From Clostridiales bacterium (GTDB taxonomy: Bacteria; Bacillota; Clostridia; Oscillospirales; Oscillospiraceae): a stretch of 64,000 bases of DNA. Both the position numbers and the translations under genes were made by a program. The stretch is taken from positions 62,001-126,000 of the forward strand of contig SFFE01000003.1 of assembly GCA_004556965.1 (NCBI GenBank). Reading direction: 5' to 3'. Under the pieces are notes generated by a model. That model saw only the letters and a list, made by a program, of their open reading frames with translations. It was not told the DNA's origin and did no database searches. This document shows positions 11,945 through 20,421 of this stretch, one piece after another (position 1 is the first letter of the stretch; every line of letters starts with the position of its first letter).

Positions 11945-11963
11945 GTTTCCAGAAATAAATCAC

Positions 11964-11992
11964 TTGAAAATCTCGCTGGAGTGTGATATGAT
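11964..11992 (+). promoter_or_regulatory. Sigma-A promoter of tRNA-Gly
   Basis: TTGAAA, a 17-base spacer and TATGAT end 10 bases before the mature tRNA 5' end. Confidence 0.68.
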
Positions 11993-12002
11993 AAATTCCA
12001 AC

Positions 12003-12076
12003 GTGGGATTAGTTCATTGGTAGAACACCTGCTTCCCAAGCAGGATAGGCGGGTTCGATTCCCGTATCCCGCTCCA
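12003..12076 (+). tRNA. tRNA-Gly (anticodon CCC)
   Basis: A complete cloverleaf: acceptor stem GTGGGAT/ATCCCGC (one G-U pair), anticodon stem CCTGC/GCAGG enclosing a TTCCCAA loop with anticodon CCC, a GGTTCGATTC T-arm, and an encoded CCA end. It reads GGG codons. Confidence 0.95.
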
Positions 12077-12082
12077 CAAAAA

Positions 12083-12113
12083 ACCTCCGATGCTTTGCAT
12101 CGGAGGTTTTTTT
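12083..12113. terminator. Bidirectional terminator between tRNA-Gly and asnA
   Basis: ACCTCCGATGC/GCATCGGAGGT stem with a 3-base loop, A-run on the left and T-run on the right; it can end both the tRNA transcript and the convergent asnA transcript. Confidence 0.88.
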
Positions 12114-12135
12114 CATGGTTCCAAGGTTTCTTCTA

Positions 12136-13149
12136 TTACAGCAGCATCACGCCGGCGGCTTCGCAGGCAGAAATGGTCTCATCGTCCCAGACAGAGGCCT
12201 GCACCTCGCCGATGTGTGCCTTGCCAAGCAGGAGCATGGACAGGCGCGACTGGCCGATGCCGCCGCCGATGGTGAGTGGCAGTTCGCCGCTCAGCAGCAT
12301 TTTATGATACGTCCGGCTCCGGCGGTCGTCGCAGCCGGCGATGGTGAGCTGCCGGTCCAGACTGTCCGGATCGACGCGAATCCCCATGGACGAAAGCTCG
12401 AACGCGCAGCCGAGCACGTCGTTCCAGAACAGAATGTCTCCGTTCATTGTCCAGTCGTCGTAGTCCGGAGAGCGGCCGTCGTGCTTCTGGCCGGATTTAA
12501 GCGCGCCGCCGATGCCGATGATGAAGGTGGTCGGATGCGCCTTGACGAAGGCAGTTTCCCGCTGTTTCGGCGTCAGCTCCGGATAGCGATCCTCCAGCTC
12601 CTGTGTGGTGACGAACGTGACCTGACGCTGCAGCTTCGGCAGCACCTTGAGCTGAGGATAGATGGCCTGCATAGTGTCCTGCGTGTCGCACACGGCGGAG
12701 ACAATGTCCATTACCGTGGATTTCAGATAGTCGATCGTGCGGTCCTTTTGCTCGATGACCTTTTCCCAGTCCCACTGGTCCACATAGACGGAGTGCAGAT
12801 TGTCCAGAACGTCCTCGTCGCGCCGGATGGCGTTCATGTCGGTATACAGCCCCTTTCCGGGATAGAAGTGATAGCGATACAGCGCCATGCGCTTCCACTT
12901 GGCCAGCGACTGCACGACCTGCGCTTCACGGCCGGTGTGCAGGATGTCGAACGAGACCGGGCGCTCATAGCCGTTGAGGTTGTCGTTCAGGCCGGTGGAC
13001 TCTTCCACAAACAGCGGCGCGGACACGCGAAACAGATTCAGATTGGCCGCGAGCTGATCCTCAAACAGGCGCTTGAGCAGACCGATGGCCTTTTGCGTCT
13101 CGTAAATTCTCAGCAGGCTTTTGTATCCTTCGGGAATGTAGGTGTTCAT
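12136..13149 (-). CDS. asnA: Aspartate--ammonia ligase AsnA
   Basis: This 337-residue protein is the class II tRNA-synthetase-like asparagine synthetase: it makes Asn from Asp, NH3 and ATP. Recognisable segments are [24 protein letters not shown], the [20 protein letters not shown] block, [10 protein letters not shown], and the C-terminal [14 protein letters not shown] motif 3. The ATG overlaps the upstream DUF4364 gene by four bases, so the two are translationally coupled. Full length (family about 330). Confidence 0.96.
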   Translation of the reverse strand: MNTYIPEGYKSLLRIYETQKAIGLLKRLFEDQLAANLNLFRVSAPLFVEESTGLNDNLNGYERPVSFDILHTGREAQVVQSLAKWKRMALYRYHFYPGKGLYTDMNAIRRDEDVLDNLHSVYVDQWDWEKVIEQKDRTIDYLKSTVMDIVSAVCDTQDTMQAIYPQLKVLPKLQRQVTFVTTQELEDRYPELTPKQRETAFVKAHPTTFIIGIGGALKSGQKHDGRSPDYDDWTMNGDILFWNDVLGCAFELSSMGIRVDPDSLDRQLTIAGCDDRRSRTYHKMLLSGELPLTIGGGIGQSRLSMLLLGKAHIGEVQASVWDDETISACEAAGVMLL

Positions 13150-13679
13150 TTTGATATTCCGTCCTCCGTCAGCATGCGGATCAGATCGTGATACACGTCC
13201 TCCGCGTTATTTTTGAAATAGTGTTCCATGCGCTCTGCCTGCTGTGGATCCGCGGCCAGCAGCTCCAGAGACAAAATTTTGCCGATCCCGTCCGACAGCG
13301 CCAGCGTCACGCTGCACGCGCCGCTTTCCGATACGGTATGCTCGGCGGTGATCATTGCGGCGCGGCGCATTTTTTCCGCGATGGGCGCGGTGATCCGGCT
13401 GGCCTTGGTGCGCACGGAGTACGGCAGACTGCTGCCGACTTCCGCCACGTTGCGGCTGCCCTTTTCCGTGATACGGTATTTCCCGCGTTTCTCCTCAATG
13501 TGGTTGGTTTCCACCAGCTCCGCCAGGCAATCGGAGTAGTCGAAGTAGCCGATGCCGTCATCACAAAAAACCAGCTCCGACAAGGTCTGCGCGTCCACAG
13601 GGGAGGGGAGCTGATTGAGAATATAGAGGATCAGGATTTTGATATCCAGCTTCTCGTGGATAAATCCAAAGCGATCCAT
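13146..13679 (-). CDS. DUF4364 family winged-helix-like protein
   Basis: This 177-residue protein starts with [26 protein letters not shown] and continues with a [18 protein letters not shown] segment, the pattern of DUF4364. The N-terminal half resembles a winged-helix DNA-binding domain, so a transcriptional regulator is plausible but unproven. It is the first gene of a two-gene unit with asnA and is preceded by a good sigma-A promoter. GAGGTG is the ribosome-binding site. Confidence 0.82.
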   Translation of the reverse strand: MDRFGFIHEKLDIKILILYILNQLPSPVDAQTLSELVFCDDGIGYFDYSDCLAELVETNHIEEKRGKYRITEKGSRNVAEVGSSLPYSVRTKASRITAPIAEKMRRAAMITAEHTVSESGACSVTLALSDGIGKILSLELLAADPQQAERMEHYFKNNAEDVYHDLIRMLTEDGISK

Positions 13680-13753
13680 ACCGGTTCACCTCGCTTGACA
13701 ACTTGATCGACACAAAGCGCAGCCGCACCGTGCTCCGTGTCCTCAGATAATAC

Positions 13754-13782
13754 ATTATACTTCCGGAAACGAATTGTGTAAA
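13754..13782 (-). promoter_or_regulatory. Sigma-A promoter of the DUF4364-asnA operon
   Basis: TTTACA (13782-13777), 17-base spacer, TATAAT (13759-13754) on the minus strand; leader of about 65 bases. Confidence 0.77.
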
Positions 13783-13812
13783 GCAAATTGCTCGGATTTT
13801 TCAAATGGAATC

Positions 13813-13839
13813 ACATCAAAACCCAACTTGCATACACTA
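13813..13839 (+). promoter_or_regulatory. Candidate sigma-K promoter of the Cys-rich unknown gene
   Basis: AC (13813-13814), exactly 16 bases, then CATACACTA (13831-13839), an exact match to AC-N16-CATANNNTA. The same CATACACT also matches the sigma-E -10 consensus, but no good sigma-E -35 is present. Pattern match only. Confidence 0.5.
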
Positions 13840-13879
13840 TAGTGAAGCGAGCTTCAATCTTATGCCGGGAGGTTTTGAA

Positions 13880-14671
13880 ATGGCAGACAGAGTAGTACCG
13901 GGACCGGTCGAAAGCACCGCAGCCGTCCGGGAAGCGGTTTGCATCCATACACGAAAGATTTTTGACAGTTGTAAAGATAAGGACTGCGTTGACGACCTGC
14001 GCGTATATCCGACCGCGTGCTCGCAGGCGTATATCGACAACGCATTCAGCATCCGCGCGCGGTCGGCGGAGCTGCTGTATGCGGATGTGCACGTCAAGGA
14101 GATCACGTTCAACAAAGGCTATTATACGGTGGACGTTACATATTTCTACCGTGTGAAGGGCGAAACGTTCCCTGCGGGAGAGACGGTCACCGGCCTTGCG
14201 ATTTTCGACAAGCGCGTGATGCTCTTCGGCAGCGAGGCGAGCGCCAAGACGTTCTCGTCCGACGACTGCGGCTGCGTGCCGGATTGCGCCGGACTGCCGA
14301 TCGGCGTGGTGGAGTCGGTCGATCCGATTGCGCTGCACATGAAGATCGTGGACAACGACTGTGTGGCGGCGACAGAGGCTGAGCAGCGCGCCATCCCAAG
14401 GGCGATCATGAACGCCATGGGCGAAGATCTGGTGCTCTGCGACCGGCCGCGCCGGCTGTATGTCACCATTGGGCAGTTTTCCATCATCCGCCTGGAGCGC
14501 GATACACAGCTTCTCATCCCGGCTTACGACTACTGCATGCCGGATAAGGAGTGCGAAGGCTCCACGGAGGACGATCCCTGCACGATGTTCAGTCGGATCC
14601 GGTTCCCCGTTGACGAGTTCTTCCCGCCCGACAGCATCCACTGCGAGGAAGACTACCGGAGCATGCTGTAA
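13880..14671 (+). CDS. Cys-rich conserved-looking unknown protein, probably sporulation-expressed
   Basis: This 263-residue protein is not recognised with certainty. It has no membrane segment or signal peptide and contains 13 cysteines, including VCIHTRKIFDSCKDKDC near the N-terminus, DDCGCVPDC in the middle, and YCMPDKEC near the end. The middle part (ITFNKGYYTVDVTYFYRVKGE) looks like an all-beta domain. The start is ATG 13880, placed 6 bases after GGGAGGT; upstream in-frame codons lack ribosome-binding sites. A sigma-K-like promoter ends about 40 bases upstream and a strong terminator follows. A coat or exosporium-associated role is inference from the promoter and cysteine content. Confidence 0.72.
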   Translation: MADRVVPGPVESTAAVREAVCIHTRKIFDSCKDKDCVDDLRVYPTACSQAYIDNAFSIRARSAELLYADVHVKEITFNKGYYTVDVTYFYRVKGETFPAGETVTGLAIFDKRVMLFGSEASAKTFSSDDCGCVPDCAGLPIGVVESVDPIALHMKIVDNDCVAATEAEQRAIPRAIMNAMGEDLVLCDRPRRLYVTIGQFSIIRLERDTQLLIPAYDYCMPDKECEGSTEDDPCTMFSRIRFPVDEFFPPDSIHCEEDYRSML

Positions 14672-14689
14672 AGAGAATTTGTTCGCAAG

Positions 14690-14728
14690 AAAAAACACCC
14701 ATCGGCATAACCGATGGGTGTTTTTTTG
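14690..14728. terminator. Bidirectional terminator
   Basis: ACACCCATCGG/CCGATGGGTGT stem at 14695-14721 with A-run before and T7 after; serves the Cys-rich gene (+) and the S-layer-homology gene (-). Confidence 0.9.
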
Positions 14729-14738
14729 CAGAGAAGAA

Positions 14739-15887
14739 TCAGTATACCTTGGTCCAGACTTCGCAGAAGAGCTCCTCAGAGGTGAGCGGATTCAGCTTCA
14801 CGGTCAAAGTATAATCGTGAGAGTTGGTCGCTTCCTGAATGGCTGCGTAGTACCAAGCGCCCTTCGGGTTATCGGGCCAGTACTTTACGTTCGCACAGCT
14901 CTCGCAGCTTTCACTGTCGGGCTGACGGAGCAGGAGTCTGTTAACCAGCGTAACGGTTTCTGCGCGGGTGATGGGATCAGTCGGTCTGACCAAACCATTG
15001 CCGTCGCCCTCGACCAGACCAAGTTTGTACAGCAATTCAATGTATTTTACAAAATAGCCGGAGCCAATGTCTTGGAAGATGTTTCCGATCAGGCCGTCCG
15101 TTGTATAGGCATCGGCGAACATGCGGCCAATCATAGTGAACAGCTCTCCACGCGTGATGGAACGATCAGGCTCGAACGTTGTAGCGGACGTACCTTTGAT
15201 GATACCGGCGTTGGCCAGTGCGGAGATTTCAGTAAAAGCCCAATGACCCTTGATATCGACAAAAGAGGTGTTCGGCGCTGTGCTGAAAGAACCGGGCTTT
15301 GCAATGCGGTAGATGATGGCGGCCGCTTCGGCACGGGTAATATTACTCTCCGGCCGAACCATGCCGTCAGGATAGCCCTTCACATAGGCGGTGTGATCCG
15401 TGTAATTCAGACCAATGTTCGGAACCGGATAGACCTTGATCGTCTCCCACTCCGGCTTCACGCTGGCAGACCAAGTCAGACCGGGCAGGGAGATATACTT
15501 GATACCAAGGATCGGGGATGTCCAAGTAGCGGATACCGTATAAACTGCGGTCAAGCTTTTCGGCTTCAGAATTGCGGTGCCGAGGAAATCGGTCGTATAG
15601 GCGACGGAATCACCGGTAAGCTGATCGGTGAGCGTGATCGTGGCGCCGACGGCAGGGACGCCCTTATTGGTAACAACGGTTACCGTGTAGGACGGAAGCG
15701 TGATGCCACCAATCACGTCAATAATGTCACCGATGCCTTCCGCTTCGGCACCAGTTTCCGTATCGACAGCAGCGGCTTCTGCGGGCTCCGTTTCCTCGAC
15801 GTCAGCGGCGAAAGCCATGCCGGGCAGCAGGCCGACGACCATGACGAGGGCGAGGAGAACACAGAGCAGTTTGCGGGACTTTTTCAT
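14739..15887 (-). CDS. Secreted protein with S-layer homology (SLH) domains
   Basis: This 382-residue protein begins with a clear signal peptide (KKSRKLLCVLLALVMVVGLLPGMAFA, cleavage after about residue 27), then a short acidic linker, one carboxypeptidase-regulatory-like beta domain (about 45-120, TNKGVPAVGATITLTDQ), and three SLH repeats (about 140-340; FVDIKGHWAFTEISALANAGIIKG is the clearest). SLH repeats anchor proteins to secondary cell-wall polymers. I start at ATG 15887, 7-8 bases after AAGGAGT; the upstream GTG at 15896 overlaps that site. It is a single-gene unit with its own promoter. Confidence 0.9.
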   Translation of the reverse strand: MKKSRKLLCVLLALVMVVGLLPGMAFAADVEETEPAEAAAVDTETGAEAEGIGDIIDVIGGITLPSYTVTVVTNKGVPAVGATITLTDQLTGDSVAYTTDFLGTAILKPKSLTAVYTVSATWTSPILGIKYISLPGLTWSASVKPEWETIKVYPVPNIGLNYTDHTAYVKGYPDGMVRPESNITRAEAAAIIYRIAKPGSFSTAPNTSFVDIKGHWAFTEISALANAGIIKGTSATTFEPDRSITRGELFTMIGRMFADAYTTDGLIGNIFQDIGSGYFVKYIELLYKLGLVEGDGNGLVRPTDPITRAETVTLVNRLLLRQPDSESCESCANVKYWPDNPKGAWYYAAIQEATNSHDYTLTVKLNPLTSEELFCEVWTKVY

Positions 15888-16247
15888 TGTTTCCACTCCT
15901 TAAATCTTTAATATTCCAAGAGCTTGCCGTGCACAAAAGGGAAAAGATGTATGCTATACACGACAATATCTATTTGCTTAAACAGTTTACACTTTCGCAT
16001 TGCAAAAGTCAACGGTTTGGTCCAGAATTAACCACAGGCTATCTGCCTAAAAGATGGAATGTTTTTTGTGAATAATAACAAAAATGTGAACAAATTACAC
16101 AAAAACTTACGAATGTATCACCCCAGGCAACTGTGCATCAGACGTTGTTGACATGCGTTTCGACGTTCTAGTACTGATATACTGGATAAGTTTGAGAAAA
16201 GAATTAAAGAAGTGCTTTCTTTTAGATTTTTCCCCAAAAGGGAAATG
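15888..16247. other. Gene-free AT-rich intergenic region
   Basis: Apart from the SLH gene promoter at its left side I see no coding region, tRNA or riboswitch here. It is strongly AT-rich compared with its neighbours and lies between two minus-strand genes. Confidence 0.6.
15984..16012 (-). promoter_or_regulatory. Sigma-A promoter of the SLH protein gene
   Basis: TTGACT (16012-16007), 17-base spacer, TAAACT (15989-15984) on the minus strand; predicted leader of about 90 bases. Confidence 0.68.
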
Positions 16248-16273
16248 CCGCGGAAACGATCATGTTTCCGCGG
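16248..16273 (-). terminator. Terminator of sstT
   Basis: Perfect stem CCGCGGAAAC/GTTTCCGCGG with a 6-base loop, followed on the minus strand by a pyrimidine-rich tract (CATTTCCCTTTT), 14 bases past the sstT stop. Confidence 0.72.
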
Positions 16274-16286
16274 TATTTACAGATGT

Positions 16287-17519
16287 TCAAAATTTGATTT
16301 CCCTGCCCTCTTTTCGCCACTGGGCGAATTCTGCGACCGCAGTAAACAGCGCATCGGACGAAGAGTTGAGCGCGGTCTCCACGGAGTCCTGGATGACGCC
16401 GATGATGAAACCGACGCCGACCACCTGCATTGCAATATCATTTGACAGGCCGAACAGCGAGCAGGCCATGGGAATCAGCAGCAGCGAGCCGCCGGCCACG
16501 CCGGAGGCGCCGCACGCACCAAGCGCAGCCATAACGCTGAGCAGAATGGCGGTCGGGATGGATACCGGCGTGCCCACGGTGTGGACTGCAGCCAGCGACA
16601 TAACGGTGATTGTCACGGCGGCGCCGCCCATATTAATGGTTGCGCCGAGCGGGATGGACACAGAGTAAAGCTCCTTGTTCAGACCCAGACGCTCGCACAG
16701 CGCCATGTTCACAGGAATGTTTGCGGCGGAGCTGCGGGTGAAGAACGCGGTGATGCCGCTCTCTTTCAGGCATTTGAAGACCAACGGGTATGGATTTTTG
16801 CGAATGGCGATAAATGCGATGATGGGGTTAATGATCAGCGCGGAGACGAGCATGCAGCCGACCAGAACGAGCAGAAGCTTGCCGTAGTTGGTGAAGATGC
16901 TCAGTCCGCTGGTGGACACAGCGTCAAACACCAGACCCAGAATGCCGAACGGCGCCAGATTGATAATCCAGCGCACTGCCGTGGACACGGCCTCTGAGGC
17001 ATTGGAAAGGAGCGTTTTCGTCGTATCCGCCGCGTTGCGCAGCGCGATACCGAGAATCACAGCCCAGAACAGAATGCCGAGATAATTACCGTTTGCGAGT
17101 GCGTGCACCGGATTTGCCACGATGTTGGACAGCAGTGTCTGAAATATTTCTCCGATGCTGCTCGGCGCAGTGCTGTCTGCTGCGGAGGCAAGCTGATCGA
17201 GCGTAACAGGGAAGAGCGTGCTTGCCAGAACGGCCACCACAGCGGCCAGAAACGTAGAAATCAGGTACAGCGCGATAATGGTCGTGAACTGGCTGCCCAG
17301 ACGCGCTCTGGACTGCGCCAGAGAACTGGCGACCAGCACAAACACCAGAACCGGCGCGATTGCTTTCAGCGCGCCTACGAACAGCGTGCCAAAGATAGAA
17401 ATCCACGTCGCCTGCGGCACCAGCAGCGCCAGAATCAGGCCGACGGCCAGACCGATTACAATGCGCAGCACCAGACTGGTATTGTTGTATTGACTGACGA
17501 TTTTTTTCAAAAAGCTCAT
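16287..17519 (-). CDS. sstT: Serine/threonine:Na+ symporter SstT
   Basis: This is a dicarboxylate/amino acid:cation symporter family protein of 410 residues from ATG 17519. It shows the SstT pattern [20 protein letters not shown] at the N-terminus, then [12 protein letters not shown], the re-entrant [18 protein letters not shown] segment, and [18 protein letters not shown]. It imports Ser/Thr with Na+. The start is uncertain: ATG 17537 adds six residues, and neither has a well-spaced ribosome-binding site (AGAGG directly abuts 17519). The open frame extends much further upstream but that part is the non-coding tRNA-trailing repeat region. Confidence 0.9.
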   Translation of the reverse strand: MSFLKKIVSQYNNTSLVLRIVIGLAVGLILALLVPQATWISIFGTLFVGALKAIAPVLVFVLVASSLAQSRARLGSQFTTIIALYLISTFLAAVVAVLASTLFPVTLDQLASAADSTAPSSIGEIFQTLLSNIVANPVHALANGNYLGILFWAVILGIALRNAADTTKTLLSNASEAVSTAVRWIINLAPFGILGLVFDAVSTSGLSIFTNYGKLLLVLVGCMLVSALIINPIIAFIAIRKNPYPLVFKCLKESGITAFFTRSSAANIPVNMALCERLGLNKELYSVSIPLGATINMGGAAVTITVMSLAAVHTVGTPVSIPTAILLSVMAALGACGASGVAGGSLLLIPMACSLFGLSNDIAMQVVGVGFIIGVIQDSVETALNSSSDALFTAVAEFAQWRKEGREIKF

Positions 17520-17568
17520 CCTCTCATTTTCTTTCATCCATCTGCGCAGGAAATTGCGCGTAATGGTC

Positions 17569-17597
17569 AGTGTAACAAGCATTTCGCAGCTTGTCAA
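17569..17597 (-). promoter_or_regulatory. Sigma-A promoter of sstT
   Basis: TTGACA (17597-17592), 17-base spacer, TACACT (17574-17569) on the minus strand, about 35-50 bases upstream of the candidate starts. Confidence 0.7.
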
Positions 17598-17670
17598 CCT
17601 TGGAATTCCGCTACAGCCGGAAAAATCGAAGCGCAAATGGATTTCCGTGACAATCATAATGAATGATGAC

Positions 17671-17706
17671 GAAAAAAGCCGCTGCGAACGACATATCGTC
17701 CGCAGC
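17671..17706 (-). terminator. Distal terminator of the tRNA-Leu trailing region
   Basis: GCTGCGGACG/CGTTCGCAGC stem (17681-17706) followed on the minus strand by GGC and six T residues. It closes the region between tRNA-Leu and the sstT promoter. Confidence 0.75.
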
Positions 17707-17825
17707 GACGTGTCAAGAGGTAGAGAAAAAGATGCCATCTGAATAATTTGATATGGACTTGAACCCGCAAAAAGTTGGTAGCGCCGCAAAGGCATCGTGA
17801 GTGCGCTCTGATTTTTGTGAAAAAT

Positions 17826-18011
17826 CGGAGCAAGCGATACAAAGCTTGCTCCGACGTGTAATAGCGTAACAGTATAGATGCCAGCACATGAAGCTTGCCC
17901 CCAAAACCAAATCGAAGCCCAGCGCAGCGGGTTCGATTTGGAAAGGAAAAACAACACCATCGGTCGATCTGACGCCGCTTGCGGCGGCTAATGACCTTAT
18001 GGTGTTGTTTT
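17826..18011 (-). repeat. tRNA-trailing structured repeat, copy A (behind tRNA-Leu)
   Basis: Reading the minus strand away from tRNA-Leu there are three stem-loops: AAAACAACACCAT/ATGGTGTTGTTTT (18011-17948) enclosing a GCCGC/GCGGC stem; the shared 35-base hairpin CCAAATCGAA/TTCGATTTGG (17941-17907); and CGGAGCAAGC/GCTTGCTCCG (17853-17826) followed by ATTTTT. The 35-base hairpin, its TTTCC lead-in and a downstream GCATCTAT...TATTAC stretch recur behind tRNA-Val at 60287-60374. No ORF with coding character is present. Confidence 0.75.
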
Positions 18012-18015
18012 GACG

Positions 18016-18098
18016 TGGTGCGGGTAACAGGGCTTGAACCTGCACGGTCTCCCACCAGAACCTAAATCTGGCATGTCTACCAATTCCATCATACCCGC
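18016..18098 (-). tRNA. tRNA-Leu (anticodon TAG)
   Basis: A complete class II tRNA with acceptor GCGGGTA/TACCCGC, anticodon stem CCAGA/TCTGG around TTTAGGT (anticodon TAG), a long variable arm TGGGAGACCG, a GGTTCAAGCC T-arm, and encoded CCA. It reads CUN codons, mainly CUA/CUG. Confidence 0.95.
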
Positions 18099-18109
18099 GA
18101 AGATGAATT

Positions 18110-18138
18110 ATTTTATCATAACTTTTGCACATTGACAA
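18110..18138 (-). promoter_or_regulatory. Sigma-A promoter of tRNA-Leu
   Basis: TTGTCA (18138-18133), 17-base spacer, TAAAAT (18115-18110) on the minus strand. Its -35 box overlaps that of the divergent transporter promoter. Confidence 0.72.
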
Positions 18139-18160
18139 GCATTCTCGAAAAATATAAAAT
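18132..18160 (+). promoter_or_regulatory. Sigma-A promoter of the DMT transporter gene
   Basis: TTGACA (18132-18137), 17-base spacer, TAAAAT (18155-18160). The TTGACAA sequence serves both directions. Confidence 0.72.
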
Positions 18161-18198
18161 GCTTTTCTGTAGTTTACAAGGGAGGCGCAGGAGACAGT

Positions 18199-19089
18199 AT
18201 GAAGAAATATGTGATTTCCGTTCTGGCGGCGGGATGTCTCTGGGGCTTTATGGGCTTTTTCACCCGTACGTTGGCGGGGATCGGCGTTGACTCCACTGGG
18301 GCGATCCTGCTGCGCTGCGCAATCGCGGCAATGCTTTTCGCGGCGACAATCCTTCTGACCGATCCGCGCCAGTTTCGCGTAAAGCCGAAGGATTTTTGGT
18401 GCTTTTTCGGCAGCGGTGTGTGCAGCCTGCTGTTTTTTACGTACTGCTATTTTCAGGCAATCACGCTGATGAGCCTTTCCACGGCGGCGATTTTGCTGTA
18501 TACTGCGCCGTCTATCGTGATGGTTTTGTCCCTGTTTTTATTCAAGGAAAAAATCACGGTGCGGAAGCTCCTTGCGCTCGTACTGGCCTTCGCGGGCTGC
18601 TGTCTGGTGTCCGGCATCGGAAGCAGTGAGAAAGCGCTGACGGCGACAGGGCTGCTTTACGGGCTTGGCTCCGGCGTGGGGTATGCGCTTTACAGCATTT
18701 TTGCACGCTTTGCGCTCGACCGCGGGTACACCAGCAATACGGTCAATTTCTATTCCTGCCTGCTTGCATCCATTGGCGCGGGGCTGATCTGGGGCGTGTC
18801 AGAGCCGGTCGGAGCGATGTTTTCCGCTTGGGGCAACTTCGGCCTGTGCGTGGCCGCGGGTTTGATTACCTGCTACCTGCCGTACTTGCTCTACACGTAC
18901 GGGCTTACAGGGCTGGAGACCGGGAAAGCATCCATCCTCGCTTCGGTCGAGCCAGTGGTTGCTACCTTGGTCGGTATCTTTGTATTCCACGAGTCCATGA
19001 CGCTCATGAGCGCCGCAGGCGTGCTCTGTGTGCTCTTTGCCGTTGCGCTGTTGAATCTGAAACAGAAAACACCCGAACCAAAAGCATAA
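18199..19089 (+). CDS. EamA/DMT-superfamily transporter
   Basis: This 296-residue protein has ten predicted membrane helices arranged as two EamA repeats. It starts with KKYVISVLAAGCLWGFMGFFTRTL, has the FTYCYFQAITLMSLSTAAILLYTAPS pattern at the end of repeat 1, and YTYGLTGLETGKASILASVEPVVATLVG in repeat 2. Such proteins export amino acids or metabolites; the substrate is unknown. GGGAGGCGC lies 10 bases before the ATG. It is monocistronic, with a terminator immediately after the stop. Confidence 0.9.
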   Translation: MKKYVISVLAAGCLWGFMGFFTRTLAGIGVDSTGAILLRCAIAAMLFAATILLTDPRQFRVKPKDFWCFFGSGVCSLLFFTYCYFQAITLMSLSTAAILLYTAPSIVMVLSLFLFKEKITVRKLLALVLAFAGCCLVSGIGSSEKALTATGLLYGLGSGVGYALYSIFARFALDRGYTSNTVNFYSCLLASIGAGLIWGVSEPVGAMFSAWGNFGLCVAAGLITCYLPYLLYTYGLTGLETGKASILASVEPVVATLVGIFVFHESMTLMSAAGVLCVLFAVALLNLKQKTPEPKA

Positions 19090-19090
19090 A

Positions 19091-19123
19091 AATGTCCGAA
19101 GGCAATGCCTTCGGACATTTTTT
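19091..19123. terminator. Bidirectional terminator
   Basis: AATGTCCGAAGGC/GCCTTCGGACATT stem with 3-base loop; T-run on the plus side and A-run on the other, between the convergent transporter and aminotransferase genes. Confidence 0.9.
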
Positions 19124-19132
19124 ACAGGAAAG

Positions 19133-20329
19133 TTACCGGTTCTGATCGTTATATTTCTGAATGCCGATCGCAAGCAGATCCATGGCGCGTTCCAGATCTT
19201 CCTTCTTGAGTACGTATGCCATGCGGATCTCGTTCACACCGGTGTTCGGCGTTCCATAGAACGGCTCGCCAGGGGCGAACATGACCGTGTCGCCATTGTC
19301 GTCGAACTCGGTCAGCAGCCATTTCTGGAACTTGTCCGCGTCATCGACCGGCAGGGCGGCCATGACATAGAACGCGCCCTTCGGCTCGGAATAGATCACG
19401 CCGGGGATCTGCTTGAGCTTGGCGACCAGCGCGTCGCGGCGCGCTTTGTATTCATCGCGGACGGCGGCGAAGTATTCGGGGCCGACGGTGTACAGCGCGG
19501 CGGATGCGACCTGGTCGATGGTCGAAGCGCACAGGCGGCCCTGGCAATATTTCATCGCCTGATCGTACAGCGCCTCATTGCGCGTCAGCAGGCAGCCGAT
19601 GCGCGCGCCGCACGCGGAAAAGCGCTTGGACACGGAGTCGATGACGACGACATTTTCCTCATAGCCCTTCAGCTGCAGCAGGCTCATGAGCGGCTCGCCG
19701 CCGTAGACGAATTCGCGGTACACCTCGTCGCCAATGAGGAAGAGTCCGTGCTCCTTGGCGATATCGGCCATGAGCTGCATCTCCTCAGCGGTGAGAATGG
19801 CTCCGGTCGGGTTGCCGGGGTTCGTGAACATGATGGCACGGGTGTGCTCGTTGATGCAGGCCTCGACGCGCTCACGAATTGCAAATTTGTAGCCCTCCTC
19901 CGGCTTTGTGGTCAGCGGATGGATGGACGCGCCGGTCAGATTTACGAAGGTGGAGTAGTTCGGATAAAACGGCTCCGGAATGATGATCTCGTCGTCCTCG
20001 TCGAGAATACAGCTCAGCACGATCTGCAGCGCTTCGCTGCCGCCGGTGGAGATCAGAACGTTCTTCTCGCTCAGCTCCGCGCCGATCTTGGCATAATAGC
20101 CGCGGATAGCGTCAATCAGTTCCGGCATGCCGGCGGACGGCGCATAGGCCAGAACCTTCTGGCTGAATTCGCGTACCGCTTCAAAATACGCGGGCGGCGT
20201 TTCAATATCGGGCTGACCGATGTTCAGGTGGTAAATCTTCTTGCCGGCCTTCTCCGCCTCCACGGCGTAAGGCGCAAACTTGCGCATCGGGGACAGGCCG
20301 CAGCGTTCGATTTTGCTGGAAAATTTCAT
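19133..20329 (-). CDS. PLP-dependent class I/II aminotransferase
   Basis: This 398-residue fold-type I aminotransferase has the motifs HLNIGQPDIETP, STGGSEALQ, FTNPGNPTGAILT, GDEVYREFVY and the PLP-lysine box SVSKRFSACGARIG. The group includes aspartate, alanine and aromatic aminotransferases; the specificity cannot be settled from the sequence. ATG 20329 follows GGAGGG by 5 bases. The frame stays open much further upstream but that stretch is antisense to uraA and lacks homology. Monocistronic. Confidence 0.92.
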   Translation of the reverse strand: MKFSSKIERCGLSPMRKFAPYAVEAEKAGKKIYHLNIGQPDIETPPAYFEAVREFSQKVLAYAPSAGMPELIDAIRGYYAKIGAELSEKNVLISTGGSEALQIVLSCILDEDDEIIIPEPFYPNYSTFVNLTGASIHPLTTKPEEGYKFAIRERVEACINEHTRAIMFTNPGNPTGAILTAEEMQLMADIAKEHGLFLIGDEVYREFVYGGEPLMSLLQLKGYEENVVVIDSVSKRFSACGARIGCLLTRNEALYDQAMKYCQGRLCASTIDQVASAALYTVGPEYFAAVRDEYKARRDALVAKLKQIPGVIYSEPKGAFYVMAALPVDDADKFQKWLLTEFDDNGDTVMFAPGEPFYGTPNTGVNEIRMAYVLKKEDLERAMDLLAIGIQKYNDQNR

Positions 20330-20390
20330 AGTGACCCTCCATTTTATATATTTCTCTTCTGCGTTGTATTTCCTTGATGAACTAATCCAT

Positions 20391-20419
20391 ATTTTACTGC
20401 ATTGCCGGCGAAATCTCAA
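20391..20419 (-). promoter_or_regulatory. Sigma-A promoter of the aminotransferase gene
   Basis: TTGAGA (20419-20414), 17-base spacer, TAAAAT (20396-20391) on the minus strand. Confidence 0.65.
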
Positions 20420-20421
20420 CA

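Noticed and set aside
17750..17800. Possible remnant of another tRNA (GGGTTCAAGTCC on the minus strand)
   Set aside because: The T-stem arms do not pair and no anticodon or acceptor stem can be built around it.
17520..17960. Long N-terminal extension of sstT on the minus strand
   Set aside because: The extension covers the sstT promoter, a terminator and the tRNA-trailing repeat and has no transporter homology.
17654..18138. Minus-strand ORFs of 133 and 141 codons running through tRNA-Leu and the region behind it
   Set aside because: They translate the tRNA and the hairpin repeat, have no ribosome-binding site, and similar peptides arise from copy B behind tRNA-Val, so they are artefacts of the repeat.
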